From assembly GCF_030540825.1 (NCBI RefSeq), contig NZ_JAUOEO010000001.1, forward strand, positions 407,001 to 471,000: DNA of 64,000 nt. The letters run 5' to 3'. A program made the position numbers and the translations under genes. The notes beneath the pieces were generated by a model. That model made no database searches. It was given only the letters and a program-made list of their open reading frames with translations, and was not told the DNA's origin. Every line of letters starts with the position of its first letter. Position 1 is the first letter of the stretch. Shown one piece after another: positions 27,870 to 37,784 of this stretch. This DNA comes from Flavivirga spongiicola. Its GTDB lineage: Bacteria; Bacteroidota; Bacteroidia; Flavobacteriales; Flavobacteriaceae.

Positions 27870-29168
27870 ATGAATAAAAAAGAAGAAGATTTAAAAAGAA
27901 GTGTTGGTGTTTTAGGATTATCTGCCAATATTATCAATATCATTATAGGTGCAGGTATTTTTGCGCTGCCAGCTGTTATAGCTTCAAAAATGGGTGCTTC
28001 TAGTATTATAGCCTATATTTTTTGTGGTATTTTAATAGCATTTGTTATGCTATGTTTTGCTGAAGCTGGTAGTAAGATAACCAATACGGGGGGGCCTTAC
28101 ACCTATATTGAAACGGCATTTGGTAATTATGCCGGGTTTATAGGAGGTATTTTTGCCATAAGTGGCACCTTGTTTGCAGACGCAGCAGTATCGAATGCCT
28201 TAGTGAATATATTAGCATCTGCTTATCCCGTTTTTGAAAATGACTGGGTTCGATTATTATTTCTGTTTATAATTTTCTTTGGACTGGCTTGTATTAACAT
28301 TATTGGATTAAAACAAGGTATAGGCCTGGTGAAATTTAATACGCTTGCCAAATTAATACCCTTACTTTTACTAATACTCATTGGATGGAAAGGCGTATCA
28401 TTTAACAATCTATATATTGATGCCATGCCAGGTATTAGAGAGCTAGGAGAAGCATCATTGATTTTATTCTTTGCTTTTCAAGGGGCAGAAACAGGGCTTG
28501 TTGTTGGCGGTGAAGTTATAAACCCAAAACGTACCGTTCCTAAGGCTATTTTTATTAGTATTTTAACGGTAGTATGCATCTATGTATTAATTCAAACCGT
28601 ATCACAAGGAGTTTTAGGTAGTGATTTACCCAATTTTAAAGCATCTCCACTTGCAGAAACAGCTAAAGTTGCTTTTGGTCCTATTGGATTTACCATATTA
28701 TTTATAGGAGCTATCGTTTCCATGTTTGGTTTCTTAAGTGGCTCGATACTTAATAATCCAAGAGTTCCGTATGCGTTATCCAGAGACAAAGTGATCCCAT
28801 TAAAAGCATTGTCTAAAATTCATAAATCATTTAAAACACCATATATAGCGATTATCGTATATGCAACTATAGGTTTTACATTCTCAGCAACAGGTAGTTT
28901 TGAAAAATTAGCAGTTATTGCCAGCAGCGCTATGCTAATTATTTATTTAGGCGTAGCATTATCAGTTATAAAATTGCGTAAATCACAAAAACCTAAAGAA
29001 GGTGAATTCAAAATCCCTGGAGGCTATACAGTACCTATACTTTCAATTATTATTATTTTATACTTCCTGTCTAATTTATCAATAAAAGAAATGATAGTAA
29101 CAGCTGCGTTTATAGCTATTTTAACCATTATTTATGGTATATTTAGAAAACTAAACAAAGTAGATTAA
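27870..29168 (+). CDS. APC family amino acid permease (432 aa)
   Basis: A 12-segment secondary transporter of the amino acid-polyamine-organocation family. The signature at the unwound first helix is IIIGAGIFALPAVIASKMG. Other family stretches are GGPYTYIETAFG and FFAFQGAETGLVVGGEV. It sits between an acyltransferase-like gene and two hydrolase genes, all co-directional, which suggests uptake of amino acids freed by peptide breakdown. The exact substrate cannot be read from the sequence. Confidence 0.9.
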   Translation: MNKKEEDLKRSVGVLGLSANIINIIIGAGIFALPAVIASKMGASSIIAYIFCGILIAFVMLCFAEAGSKITNTGGPYTYIETAFGNYAGFIGGIFAISGTLFADAAVSNALVNILASAYPVFENDWVRLLFLFIIFFGLACINIIGLKQGIGLVKFNTLAKLIPLLLLILIGWKGVSFNNLYIDAMPGIRELGEASLILFFAFQGAETGLVVGGEVINPKRTVPKAIFISILTVVCIYVLIQTVSQGVLGSDLPNFKASPLAETAKVAFGPIGFTILFIGAIVSMFGFLSGSILNNPRVPYALSRDKVIPLKALSKIHKSFKTPYIAIIVYATIGFTFSATGSFEKLAVIASSAMLIIYLGVALSVIKLRKSQKPKEGEFKIPGGYTVPILSIIIILYFLSNLSIKEMIVTAAFIAILTIIYGIFRKLNKVD

Positions 29169-29202
29169 AATAAACGCTACACTTAAATTAAGTCGTAACA
29201 GT

Positions 29203-30624
29203 ATGAACTCTAAATTTTTGACATTATTATTATTATTATTAATAACGTTTCAATTAAATGCCCAAAACTTTACTCCTCAGGTCAAAAATTTTATTCTCGT
29301 AGACACAAATAGTGTTGCTATTACCAATGTAAAAGTAATTGATGGTACTGGAGGCCATATAAAAAACAATCAGACTATTATTATTGAGAATGATAAAATT
29401 AAAAGCATTGGCCATTCAAAAACAATAAAAATACCATCAAAAACTTTAATAATTGATGGTTCAGGAAAAACAGTTATCCCAGGACTAGTCATGCTACATG
29501 AACATATGTTTTATACTAAATTCTTTGAAAATTGGTTTAGTGTTGGACAAATGACATTCACTTTCCCAAGGCTATATTTGGCAGGAGGTGTCACCACCAT
29601 GCGCACCGGAGGAAGTATTCAACCTCAAAGCGATTTAAATGTTAAAAAATGGATTAATGAGGGAAAAATGACTGGCCCAAAAATGGACGTTACAAGTCCT
29701 TTTATAGAAAGAGAAGGGCCACCAATTGCAGAGTTGGGTTTTATTAAAGACACTAAAGAGGTATCCGAAATTGTTAATTTTTGGGCAGATAGAGGTGTAA
29801 CATCATTCAAACTGTATAACAATGTTACTAAAGAAGACATGAAAGTGTGTATAGAAGAAGCTCATAAACGTGGATTAAAAGTGACAGGTCATATATGTTC
29901 TATAACATACGAAGAAGCTTCTAACTTAGGTATTGATAATTTAGAACATGGTTTCATGACAGCATCTGATTTTATTGAAAATAAAGAATCTGACATATGT
30001 GACCCCTTCGAATCCAGAAAATCTTTAACAAATGAACCTGTTGATAGTCCTAAAATAAATGCCCTTATAGATTTATTAATAAAAAATGGAACGACCATAA
30101 CAACAACACCAAATGTTTTTGAACCATGGACGGATCGAGAACTAATTCCTGGAGGCGGAGAAGATGCTGTTGCCCCTCAAGTACTTAAAGATGTTAAAGG
30201 CATCTATGATAGATCTGCTAATAACGATTCTCAACATCTTCATCGGTTTAATAAAAATTTAATTTGGATAAAACGTTTTTATGAAAAAGGTGGTAAACTG
30301 GTTGCGGGAACAGATCCTACAGGTGCTGGGCGTACCGTTGCTGGTTATGCTAACCAACGAACTATTGAAATTTTAGTTGAAGGTGGTTTTTCTATTCCGG
30401 AGGCCATAAAGATTTGCACACTTAATGGTGCGAAGTTTCTTGAACAAGATTCTAGCATAGGTACCTTAGAAATAGGTAAAATTGCCGACCTTATCCTAAT
30501 TGATGCCGATTTAGAGTCTGATATAAAAAATATTAGAAATATGGAAATTGTGTTTAAAGATGGTGTTGGTTTTGATTCCAAAAAACTATTCGAATCGGTA
30601 AAAGGAAAAGTAGGATTGTACTAA
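29203..30624 (+). CDS. Secreted amidohydrolase family protein (473 aa)
   Basis: The signal peptide MNSKFLTLLLLLLITFQLNA ends before QNF. The core is an amidohydrolase (imidazolonepropionase-like) TIM barrel with flanking beta-sandwich: the first metal motif is H99-E-H101 in PGLVMLHEHMF, then SFKLYNN (candidate bridging Lys), VTGHIC, NLEHGF and the catalytic Asp in VAGTDPTGAG. The end GKIADLILIDADL is typical. Secreted members of this group often cleave peptide or cyclic amide bonds. It lies 34 bp after the permease gene and 47 bp before the tricorn-like protease gene. Confidence 0.88.
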   Translation: MNSKFLTLLLLLLITFQLNAQNFTPQVKNFILVDTNSVAITNVKVIDGTGGHIKNNQTIIIENDKIKSIGHSKTIKIPSKTLIIDGSGKTVIPGLVMLHEHMFYTKFFENWFSVGQMTFTFPRLYLAGGVTTMRTGGSIQPQSDLNVKKWINEGKMTGPKMDVTSPFIEREGPPIAELGFIKDTKEVSEIVNFWADRGVTSFKLYNNVTKEDMKVCIEEAHKRGLKVTGHICSITYEEASNLGIDNLEHGFMTASDFIENKESDICDPFESRKSLTNEPVDSPKINALIDLLIKNGTTITTTPNVFEPWTDRELIPGGGEDAVAPQVLKDVKGIYDRSANNDSQHLHRFNKNLIWIKRFYEKGGKLVAGTDPTGAGRTVAGYANQRTIEILVEGGFSIPEAIKICTLNGAKFLEQDSSIGTLEIGKIADLILIDADLESDIKNIRNMEIVFKDGVGFDSKKLFESVKGKVGLY

Positions 30625-30671
30625 CCAAATCATATAAATATTTCAAGTATAATTATTTAAAAACCTAGTTA

Positions 30672-33600
30672 ATGAAAACATCAATTAAAAAATCATCAGT
30701 TCTAAACTTAATTTTTTGTATCACGTTATTTTCTTCAATAAGCAGTTATGCTCAGGGCACACGTTTATTGTCTCAACCAGCTATAAGCGACTCTCATATT
30801 GCATTTATTTATGCTGAAGATTTATGGGTAGCCAATAAAGATGGTTCTAACCCTAAACGACTTACTATTGATGAAGGTATAGAATCTAACCCCATATTTT
30901 CGCCCGACGGAACTAAAATTGCATTCAATGCACAGTATGATGGTAATTCGGACGTTTTTGTAGTACCTGTTTCTGGTGGCATACCAAAAAGACTGACTTG
31001 GCATCCTTATAACGACTTGGTTCGTGATTTCTCAGCAGATGGCTCTACTGTATTTTTTGTATCCCAACGCAATTCACATACCAATAGATATTTTCAGCTA
31101 TTCTCAATATCAGTAAACGGTGGCACCGTTACCCAATCAGAAATTCCAAATGCTTTTTGGGCATCCTATTCAGATAACGAAAAACAGCTTGCTTATACTC
31201 CAATTTACGATGTATTTAATCAGTGGAAACATTATCGAGGTGGTAGCATTTCTCGTATTTGGGTATACAATAATAATTCACATAAAGTAGAAGAAATATC
31301 AAAACCAACTGGTGGCTGTAATGATAGCAATCCACAATGGTCTGGAGATTATATATATTTTAAAAGTGATAGAAATGGTGAGTTTAATTTATACAGCTAT
31401 CATGTAAGCACAAAATCAATTAGTCAATTGACTCAGTTTAAAGATTTTTCTGTTATTAGTTTATCTGCCAATAAAGATAATATCATATTTGAACAAGCAG
31501 GCTACTTGCATGTCTACAATATAGCTTCTCGTAATGTAACCAAACTTAACATTAATATTACTACTGACTTATTAGAGTTAAGGCCGCGTTATGTATCTGG
31601 TAATAATTATATAAGAAGCGGGGCAATTTCTCCATCTGGCACACGTGTCGTAACGGATTTTAGAGGAGACATTATCACTATTCCTGCAAAAAAAGGAGAT
31701 CCTAGAAATATTACCAATACACCAGGTGTTCATGAAAAGTACCCTTCTTGGTCTCCTAATGGAAAACATATTGCCTATTTTTCTGATGTTTCTGGAGAAT
31801 ATGCATTACATATTCAAAATGTTAGTGACGGAAATACTAAAAAGATCGCATTATCAGGTCATGGTTTTTATGCTCATATACATTGGTCACCGGATAATAA
31901 TAAAATAGCTTTTGTTGACAATGGAAGAACCTTATACGTGCTTGATATAACCACCAGTAAAACAAACAAAATAGCCTCAGATGTGTTATATATACCAGGT
32001 GTGTTTAGGGAGTTATTTGGAGATTGGTCTGCGGATTCTAATTGGATTGCTTATACCACAATTACCGAAACCAATTTTGAGCAAGTTCACCTTTACTCGC
32101 TTTCAGAAAATAAGTCTTTTATGCTTTCGGATGGTTTATCAAACATAACAAGTCCCGTTTTTGATCCCAGCGGAAAATATCTTTATATGATTGCTTCTAC
32201 CGATGCCGGTCCTGTAGTTAATTGGTTCGATCAATCTAATCAAGATATGGAATTAAGTCATTCTATTTATTTAGTAACACTTCAAAAAGAAACACTTTCT
32301 CCTTTTGCAAAGGAGAATGATGAAGAAGAAGTTAAAGACGATTCTCCTAAAGATGATGATAAAGATAAAAAAGAAAAGGAAACGCCTTTAAAAATTGATT
32401 GGGACGGTATACAAAACAGAATTGTGGATATTCCTATAGCTTCAGGTATATATCAAGATTTAGGTATTGCAAAAGAAGGTGTATTATATTATTTATCAAG
32501 AACACCACACGGACGTAAAACAACATTGCATAAATATGATTTAAAAGAAAGAAAAGATGAAAGCATTATGGCCGCCGATTATTTTGAAATTGCAGCTAAA
32601 GGTGATAAAATGCTATATACAATTGATGGTAAAATAGGAATCACCGATACAGGTAAAAAACCCAAAGACGGATTAATAAATACATCAAATGTACAAGTAA
32701 AGATTGACCCCATTTCTGAATGGAAAAATATCTTTTATGAGGCTTGGAGAGTCAATAGAGACTACTTCTATGATCCAGGAATGCATGGCGTAAACTGGAA
32801 TGCCATGAAAACTAAATATGAAATTTTTCTACCGCATATTGCTTGTAGAAGTGATTTATATAGAATGATGGGTTGGATGTTTAGTGAATTGGCTGTAGGC
32901 CATCACCGTTTTTCTAGTAGAGGTGATCGTATGAACAATCCGAAAAGGATTAATGGAGGCTTGTTAGGTGCTGATTATGAAGTAAAAAATAATTTGTACC
33001 GTATTAAAAAAATATATGGTGGTTTAAATTGGAATCCAAATTTACGTTCTCCTCTAACAGAACCGGGAGTAAATATAAACACAGGTGATTATATACTCTC
33101 TGTGAATGGTAAAAATGTAACTTCTAAAGATAACCTTTATAGCTTTTTTGAAAATACAACCAATAAAATTGTAACACTTAAAGTCAGCTCAAGTTCAAAT
33201 GGAACCAATGCACGTCGTGTAAAAGTAACTCCTGTAGGTAATGAACGGGCATTGAGAAATAGAGCATGGATTGAAAATAATATTAAAAAAGTTGATAAAG
33301 CTACTAACGGACAAGTCGCTTATGTGTACGTGCCAAACACCGCTGGTGCAGGTCATGAATACTTTAAACGTTACTTCTTTCCTCAAGCAACTAAAAAAGC
33401 GGTTATTATTGATGAGCGCTTCAATGGTGGTGGACAATTAGCTGATTATTATATAGATATTTTAAAGAAACCTGAACAAGCTTATTGGAACTTCCGTTAT
33501 GGTAAAGACTTAAAATCTCCAAGTGCTTCTATACAAGGGCCTAAAGTTATGATAACAGATGAAACTGCTGGTTCTGGTGGCGATTACTTACCGTGGATGT

Positions 33601-33914
33601 TTAGAAAATTTAAATTAGGAACTATTATTGGAAAACGTACCTGGGGAGGCCTAGTAGGCGTTTTGGGCTATCCTGAATTTATTGATGGTGGTATCGTAAC
33701 TGCACCAAATGTAGCCTTTTATACAAAAGATGGTTTTAGGGTTGAAAATGAAGGTGTAGCTCCAGATATTGAGGTTGAACAATGGCCTGAACAAGTTATA
33801 AAAGGAGAAGATCCGCAGCTAGAAAAAGCCATTGAAGTGGCTTTAAAAGGGCTGAAAGAAAATCCACCAAAAACTATGAAGCGACCAGACTATCCGATAA
33901 AAACTAAAAATTAA
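30672..33914 (+). CDS. Tricorn-like S41 family protease (1080 aa)
   Basis: A signal peptide ends near SYAQ. Residues 30-540 hold WD40/TolB-like propeller repeats (NPIFSPDGTKIAFNAQYDG, YPSWSPNGKHIAYFSD). A charged linker (about 545-570, DDSPKDDDKDKKEKE) leads to the tricorn C1 region (YEAWRVNRDYFYDPGMHGV), a PDZ domain (GDYILSVNGKNV) and the S41 core. The nucleophile is the Ser in TAGSGGDYLPWMF, and GKRTWGGLVG follows. Tricorn proteases degrade peptides; here the signal peptide points to the periplasm. The end is followed by repeat element C1. Confidence 0.95.
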   Translation: MKTSIKKSSVLNLIFCITLFSSISSYAQGTRLLSQPAISDSHIAFIYAEDLWVANKDGSNPKRLTIDEGIESNPIFSPDGTKIAFNAQYDGNSDVFVVPVSGGIPKRLTWHPYNDLVRDFSADGSTVFFVSQRNSHTNRYFQLFSISVNGGTVTQSEIPNAFWASYSDNEKQLAYTPIYDVFNQWKHYRGGSISRIWVYNNNSHKVEEISKPTGGCNDSNPQWSGDYIYFKSDRNGEFNLYSYHVSTKSISQLTQFKDFSVISLSANKDNIIFEQAGYLHVYNIASRNVTKLNINITTDLLELRPRYVSGNNYIRSGAISPSGTRVVTDFRGDIITIPAKKGDPRNITNTPGVHEKYPSWSPNGKHIAYFSDVSGEYALHIQNVSDGNTKKIALSGHGFYAHIHWSPDNNKIAFVDNGRTLYVLDITTSKTNKIASDVLYIPGVFRELFGDWSADSNWIAYTTITETNFEQVHLYSLSENKSFMLSDGLSNITSPVFDPSGKYLYMIASTDAGPVVNWFDQSNQDMELSHSIYLVTLQKETLSPFAKENDEEEVKDDSPKDDDKDKKEKETPLKIDWDGIQNRIVDIPIASGIYQDLGIAKEGVLYYLSRTPHGRKTTLHKYDLKERKDESIMAADYFEIAAKGDKMLYTIDGKIGITDTGKKPKDGLINTSNVQVKIDPISEWKNIFYEAWRVNRDYFYDPGMHGVNWNAMKTKYEIFLPHIACRSDLYRMMGWMFSELAVGHHRFSSRGDRMNNPKRINGGLLGADYEVKNNLYRIKKIYGGLNWNPNLRSPLTEPGVNINTGDYILSVNGKNVTSKDNLYSFFENTTNKIVTLKVSSSSNGTNARRVKVTPVGNERALRNRAWIENNIKKVDKATNGQVAYVYVPNTAGAGHEYFKRYFFPQATKKAVIIDERFNGGGQLADYYIDILKKPEQAYWNFRYGKDLKSPSASIQGPKVMITDETAGSGGDYLPWMFRKFKLGTIIGKRTWGGLVGVLGYPEFIDGGIVTAPNVAFYTKDGFRVENEGVAPDIEVEQWPEQVIKGEDPQLEKAIEVALKGLKENPPKTMKRPDYPIKTKN

Positions 33915-33927
33915 TAGATATAGAAAT

Positions 33928-34093
33928 GAGGTCTGAAAAGTTCATTTTTTTTGTCATTCTGAGGAGCACCAAAGTGCGACGTGAGAATCTGTTTGTTCTT
34001 TTATCTTAATTTAAGTTTTGAGGACATAATAAACAGATTGCCACAGTCGTGCCTCCTTCGCAATGACATGAAATAGTACTTTTCAGGCTTTTT
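33928..34093. repeat. Family C inverted repeat C1 between convergent genes
   Basis: The outer arms GGTCTGAAAAGT and ACTTTTCAGGC, and the inner arms TGTCATTCTGAGGAGCACC and GGTGCCT-like CGTGCCTCCTTCGCAATGACA, form a long imperfect hairpin. It fills the gap between the tricorn-like gene (plus) and the DinB gene (minus). The T-run at its right end overlaps the DinB stop. Related to C2, C3 and C4. It probably ends transcription on both strands. Confidence 0.75.
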
Positions 34094-34650
34094 TACTCTC
34101 TCAGTTTTCCGCTAAAAACACTCACCTTAGAATTAAAAGGGTTACCCGAAGCACGACGCAGCATAACCACTTGACCACAATGCCATAAAGCATCAGCTAT
34201 GGGGCCATTAATAATATTCCAAAAAGGAAACCTATCATTATCAAATTGAGATACATCATCCATGGTTCTTAAAATATCAGAGGTCTTTTTTAAATTTAAT
34301 AACGTTTGCTTTCTTTTATCTTCAAAAGAGCGCTCGGTTTCTTTACTTCTTTCCCCTTGTTTAGATACTGAATTAAGAATAAAATTTGAAAGCCCTAATA
34401 TATGATCAACAGTTTCTGCACTAGTACGCCCTGTCTCACTAGGCTTATAAATAAGGTCTTCATCACGTAAACCTTCAGTAGCCCAATAATAACGGAAACC
34501 CAATCCATCTACCATTCTGGCGGCAACAGTTCCTGCGGTATAGCTTTCCGGATGATCAGGTATTTGATAATAAGGTAGTTTCTCTTTTTCAGATTGTGCT
34601 ACTACAAATGTTGATAATAGTAAAGCAAAAATTATAGTAAGTTTATTCAT
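34093..34650 (-). CDS. DinB family protein with signal peptide (185 aa)
   Basis: The leader MNKLTIIFALLLSTFVVAQ indicates export, unusual for DinB-like four-helix metal proteins, which are mostly cytoplasmic. The body has the DinB pattern, with histidines in TVDHILGLSNFIL and ADALWHCGQVVMLRRASG that could bind a divalent metal. Members are damage-inducible or thiol-transferase related; no reaction can be given here. Last gene of a minus-strand operon with the 107-residue gene (7 bp upstream) and the M28 peptidase. Confidence 0.8.
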   Translation of the reverse strand: MNKLTIIFALLLSTFVVAQSEKEKLPYYQIPDHPESYTAGTVAARMVDGLGFRYYWATEGLRDEDLIYKPSETGRTSAETVDHILGLSNFILNSVSKQGERSKETERSFEDKRKQTLLNLKKTSDILRTMDDVSQFDNDRFPFWNIINGPIADALWHCGQVVMLRRASGNPFNSKVSVFSGKLRE

Positions 34651-34657
34651 TCTTATT

Positions 34658-34981
34658 TTATTTTGGTTCTAATGACATGACGTAATCGTAGCTTTCATTT
34701 AAATAATGAGATACATTATCTAAATCTTTTAACATACTTTCTGGTATTAATACGTAGCCTTTCATAACTGCTCCGTATGATTTATAGATCGACGAATCGA
34801 ATTCCTTTATATACTTCTCTTGTACTTCTTTTGAAAATCTGATTCCTATTTCACAATCTTTATTAAAGAGAGAAAACATATATCCATTAGCAGAAGTATA
34901 TGGCATCGTTTTCCCTTTTCGTTCAAATCTGGGGCATTTGTCAACGAGTTGATCATAAATCTTTAGTTTCTCATTCCACAT
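34658..34981 (-). CDS. Small conserved protein, possible TfoX/YjbR-like fold (107 aa)
   Basis: No signal peptide and no known catalytic motif. The sequence FERKGKTMPYTSANGYMFSL with EIGIRFSKEV and YGAVMKGYVLIPESML looks like the beta-sheet domain shared by TfoX-N and MmcQ/YjbR proteins, but this is a weak resemblance. It sits between an M28 peptidase gene (13 bp gap) and a DinB gene (7 bp gap), so it is clearly part of their operon. Confidence 0.55.
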   Translation of the reverse strand: MWNEKLKIYDQLVDKCPRFERKGKTMPYTSANGYMFSLFNKDCEIGIRFSKEVQEKYIKEFDSSIYKSYGAVMKGYVLIPESMLKDLDNVSHYLNESYDYVMSLEPK

Positions 34982-34994
34982 AATTTCCTTGTGA

Positions 34995-36407
34995 TTATTT
35001 TTTTATTTTTTTCTCATTTGTAATGGGATTAACGCCATATTTATCAAACAAGTAAACTAATGCCGTCATGGTAGCAGCTCCTAATTCTAATTCACGTTTA
35101 TTAACAGCATCAAATGTATCATTACTGGCATGATGATGATCAAAGTAACGTTGCGAATCAGGTCTTAACCCTGCCAATACATTGGTCTCAGTTTTAAGAG
35201 GGCCTACATCTGCACCACTGCCTCCTTTCTCAAAATAATGAATTAAATAAGGTTTAAACAACGGTTGCCAGCTTAATACTTGGTTAAAGCTTGCATCATT
35301 GCAATCAAAAGAAAACCCTCGTGGTGTAAACCCTCCAGCATCACTCTCTAAAGCAAATACATGGTTTTCTCCTTTTTGTTTAGCGACTTCTGCATATTTG
35401 TTTCCACCTCGCAACCCGTTCTCTTCATTCATAAATAATACAACTCTAATACTTCTTTTTGGTTTTATTCCAGATTCTTTTAATAAACGCAACACATCCA
35501 TAGATTGTACAACGCCAGCACCATCATCATGAGAACCATCACCTAAATCCCAAGAATCTAAATGCCCACCAACAATCATATATTCATTTGGAAACTCACT
35601 CCCAGTTATTTGCCCAATAACATTATGAGATAAGACATCTTTAAATTGTTTACAATTTTGTTTAAAATAGAATTTTATTGATTTATCAAGCTTTAACATG
35701 GTGCTTAATAACTGAGCGTCATTAGTGCTAATAGCAGCAGATGGAATACGATCTGCTACAGGCAAATCGTCATAAGTCATACTTCCCGTATGTGGAAAAT
35801 CGTCTAATCTTAAATTCATAGATCGAACAATAACGCCAACAGCTCCGTACTTTGATGCTTCAACGGCTCCACTATAACGCTGGTTTACGCATCCACCATA
35901 AGCCTCAAATGTACTAATTAAATCAGCTTGCATTGGTCTGTTAAAGAACACTATTTTACCTTCTATATGCTCTTTACCAAGCGCTTCCAATTCTTCAAAA
36001 TTTTTGACTTCAACAATATGTGCCTTAAGACCAAGTGCTGGAGTCGCAATGGAGCCTCCTAAAGCACAAATATTAACTGTTGTTGTTTTTCCTTTCTCAG
36101 ATTCAATGTATGCATATTCCTTAAAACCACGCACCCATTTAGGAACCATTACCGGTTGTAACCAAACTTTATCTAAACCTAATTTATCAAGTTCTTCTTT
36201 TGTATAATTAACTGCTTTTTCAGCATTTAAAGATCCAGATAAACGCCCACCTATTTGGTTCGATAAATGGTTTAACCAATCGTAACTTTTACCATTAGTT
36301 AAGGATGTGCTATAGATTTTCTTCAGAGTTTGAGCATCACTTTGGGAGTATACACTCATTGAAGATATGAAACCCAAAAGACATACTAACAATTTAAATT
36401 TATTCAT
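34995..36407 (-). CDS. M28 family metallopeptidase, secreted (470 aa)
   Basis: The signal peptide is MNKFKLLVCLLGFISSMSVYS. The catalytic part has the M28 zinc ligands: His and Asp in VGGHLDSWDLGDGSHDDGAG, the Glu pair in FMNEENGLRGG, Asp in ESDAGGF and His in YFDHHHASNDTFD. A PA-like insert lies between about 110 and 260. The order resembles plasma glutamate carboxypeptidase-like aminopeptidases, which release N-terminal residues or split dipeptides. First gene of a three-gene minus-strand operon. Together with the tricorn-like protease it suggests periplasmic peptide breakdown. Confidence 0.92.
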   Translation of the reverse strand: MNKFKLLVCLLGFISSMSVYSQSDAQTLKKIYSTSLTNGKSYDWLNHLSNQIGGRLSGSLNAEKAVNYTKEELDKLGLDKVWLQPVMVPKWVRGFKEYAYIESEKGKTTTVNICALGGSIATPALGLKAHIVEVKNFEELEALGKEHIEGKIVFFNRPMQADLISTFEAYGGCVNQRYSGAVEASKYGAVGVIVRSMNLRLDDFPHTGSMTYDDLPVADRIPSAAISTNDAQLLSTMLKLDKSIKFYFKQNCKQFKDVLSHNVIGQITGSEFPNEYMIVGGHLDSWDLGDGSHDDGAGVVQSMDVLRLLKESGIKPKRSIRVVLFMNEENGLRGGNKYAEVAKQKGENHVFALESDAGGFTPRGFSFDCNDASFNQVLSWQPLFKPYLIHYFEKGGSGADVGPLKTETNVLAGLRPDSQRYFDHHHASNDTFDAVNKRELELGAATMTALVYLFDKYGVNPITNEKKIKK

Positions 36408-36496
36408 GTAACAATTTTTAAAATTTAAAGATACTATTAATTAAAAGCTTAAAATCTAAAAAAAATCATAAAAAACTATAGCCTGTCACAATGTAT

Positions 36497-37348
36497 TTAT
36501 TCGTTATTTAATTCTTTTTTATACATTTCAAGATTGGCCTTAATAGCATCATCAAGTTCAGGTTCTTCTATATCACTATATGCACTTAAAACATCGTACA
36601 TTATTTTAGCCACTGTATAACGTGCTGTTGGTTTATCATCAGCAGGGATAATATACCATGGTGCATGTGGTTTAGAGGTTCTGTTTATAGCATCTTCATA
36701 ACATACTTGATAGGTGTCCCAAAGTTTACGCTCTTTTAAATCACCTGGAGAAAATTTCCAATTTTTTTCTTGTTTTTCTAAACGGCGGAGCAATCTGTTT
36801 TTTTGTTCTTCTTTTGAAAGGTTTAAGAAAAATTTAAAAATGACAGTTCCATTTTCAGCTATATGCTCTTCAAAATTATTAATCTGCTCAAAGCGCTTAT
36901 CCCAAAACGTATCATCAATAGCATCAACAGCATTTACTGTTGGAATATTTTCACCTAAAATATACTCTGGATGCACTCTTGTTACTAATACATTTTCATA
37001 ATGCGTTCTATTAAAAACACCAAATTTACCACGAGCAGGAAGCGCGATATAATGTCTCCAAATATAATCATGCTTAAGTTCTAATTCTGTCGGCACTTTA
37101 AAACTATGAACCACAACGCCACGGGCATTAAAATCTTTAAAAACTTCACGTATTAAACTGTCTTTCCCAGAAGTATCCATCCCTTGTAAACAGACTAAAA
37201 CAGCATATTTACCATGTGCATAAATAGTATCTTGAAGTTTGCCTAATTTTTTTCTAACAATTTTTAATTCTTTTTCTGCATTATCGATTACAACTTTAGT
37301 TTTAGAATTTTTTAATGATATGTTTGTGGTTACTTTGTAATTGTCCAT
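36497..37348 (-). CDS. Polyphosphate kinase 2 family protein (283 aa)
   Basis: PPK2 enzymes transfer phosphate between polyphosphate and nucleotides. Visible are the Walker A loop GMDTSGKDSLIREVF, the lid region HDYIWRHYIALPARGKFGVF, Walker B-like NRTHYENVLVTRVHP and the C-terminal APWYIIPADDKPTARY. Length and motifs fit the single-domain class that phosphorylates AMP or ADP. The cytoplasmic enzyme is monocistronic here; element B2 lies just upstream of its start. Confidence 0.92.
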   Translation of the reverse strand: MDNYKVTTNISLKNSKTKVVIDNAEKELKIVRKKLGKLQDTIYAHGKYAVLVCLQGMDTSGKDSLIREVFKDFNARGVVVHSFKVPTELELKHDYIWRHYIALPARGKFGVFNRTHYENVLVTRVHPEYILGENIPTVNAVDAIDDTFWDKRFEQINNFEEHIAENGTVIFKFFLNLSKEEQKNRLLRRLEKQEKNWKFSPGDLKERKLWDTYQVCYEDAINRTSKPHAPWYIIPADDKPTARYTVAKIMYDVLSAYSDIEEPELDDAIKANLEMYKKELNNE

Positions 37349-37369
37349 TTTATGAAGTTTATGTGATTA

Positions 37370-37530
37370 TACCATTTTATATTTAAATTTACCGTAATAA
37401 AACGCCCTTTTTTCCTTTCTATTTCAAAAGAAAAAGAAACCGTAACGGAAGCTATGCTTTATTTTTATTATTTATATAAAGAAAAAAAATCATCATTTTC
37501 TTCTACGACAAATTCAAATATAAAATGGTA
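37370..37530 (-). mobile_element. MITE-like element B2
   Basis: A 161-bp element. Arms TACCATTTTATATTTAAATT and AATTCAAATATAAAATGGTA are nearly perfect inverses. It is flanked by TTA on both sides (37367-37369 and 37531-37533). The inner sequence, read on the minus strand, matches B1: GAAAATGATGATTTTTTTTC, ACGGTTTCTTTTT and AAAGGGCGTTTTATTACGG. It begins only 19 bp before the ppk2 start, so it may affect that promoter. Confidence 0.85.
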
Positions 37531-37533
37531 TTA

Positions 37534-37784
37534 AATATATAAAAATGCAATCGATTATATCATATTAACTATTAATTGTTTCTATTGAAAACAATTTAAT
37601 GAGCACCTTTTAAATTGTTCCTTTGATTATATTTTTTAATAATTATGAAACGAACATTAACAAATTTTAAGCATTTTTTCACAAAAGGGAATGTTTAAAA
37701 TTTTTAATGTGAGAACGGAGTGGCTACACACGTTCTCAATTTTATAATTAATATATAATCAAATAATTACTAAAATTTAAACGT
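37534..37784. other. Intergenic DNA before the FMN reductase gene
   Basis: AT-rich, with no ORF. The only pattern is TGAGAACGGAG...CACACGTTCTCA (37710-37738), an imperfect hairpin. The promoter of the next gene is not obvious. Confidence 0.4.

Noticed and set aside
36714..37001. 95-codon plus-strand ORF inside ppk2
   Set aside because: Fully antisense to conserved PPK2 motifs. No promoter or homology-like pattern.
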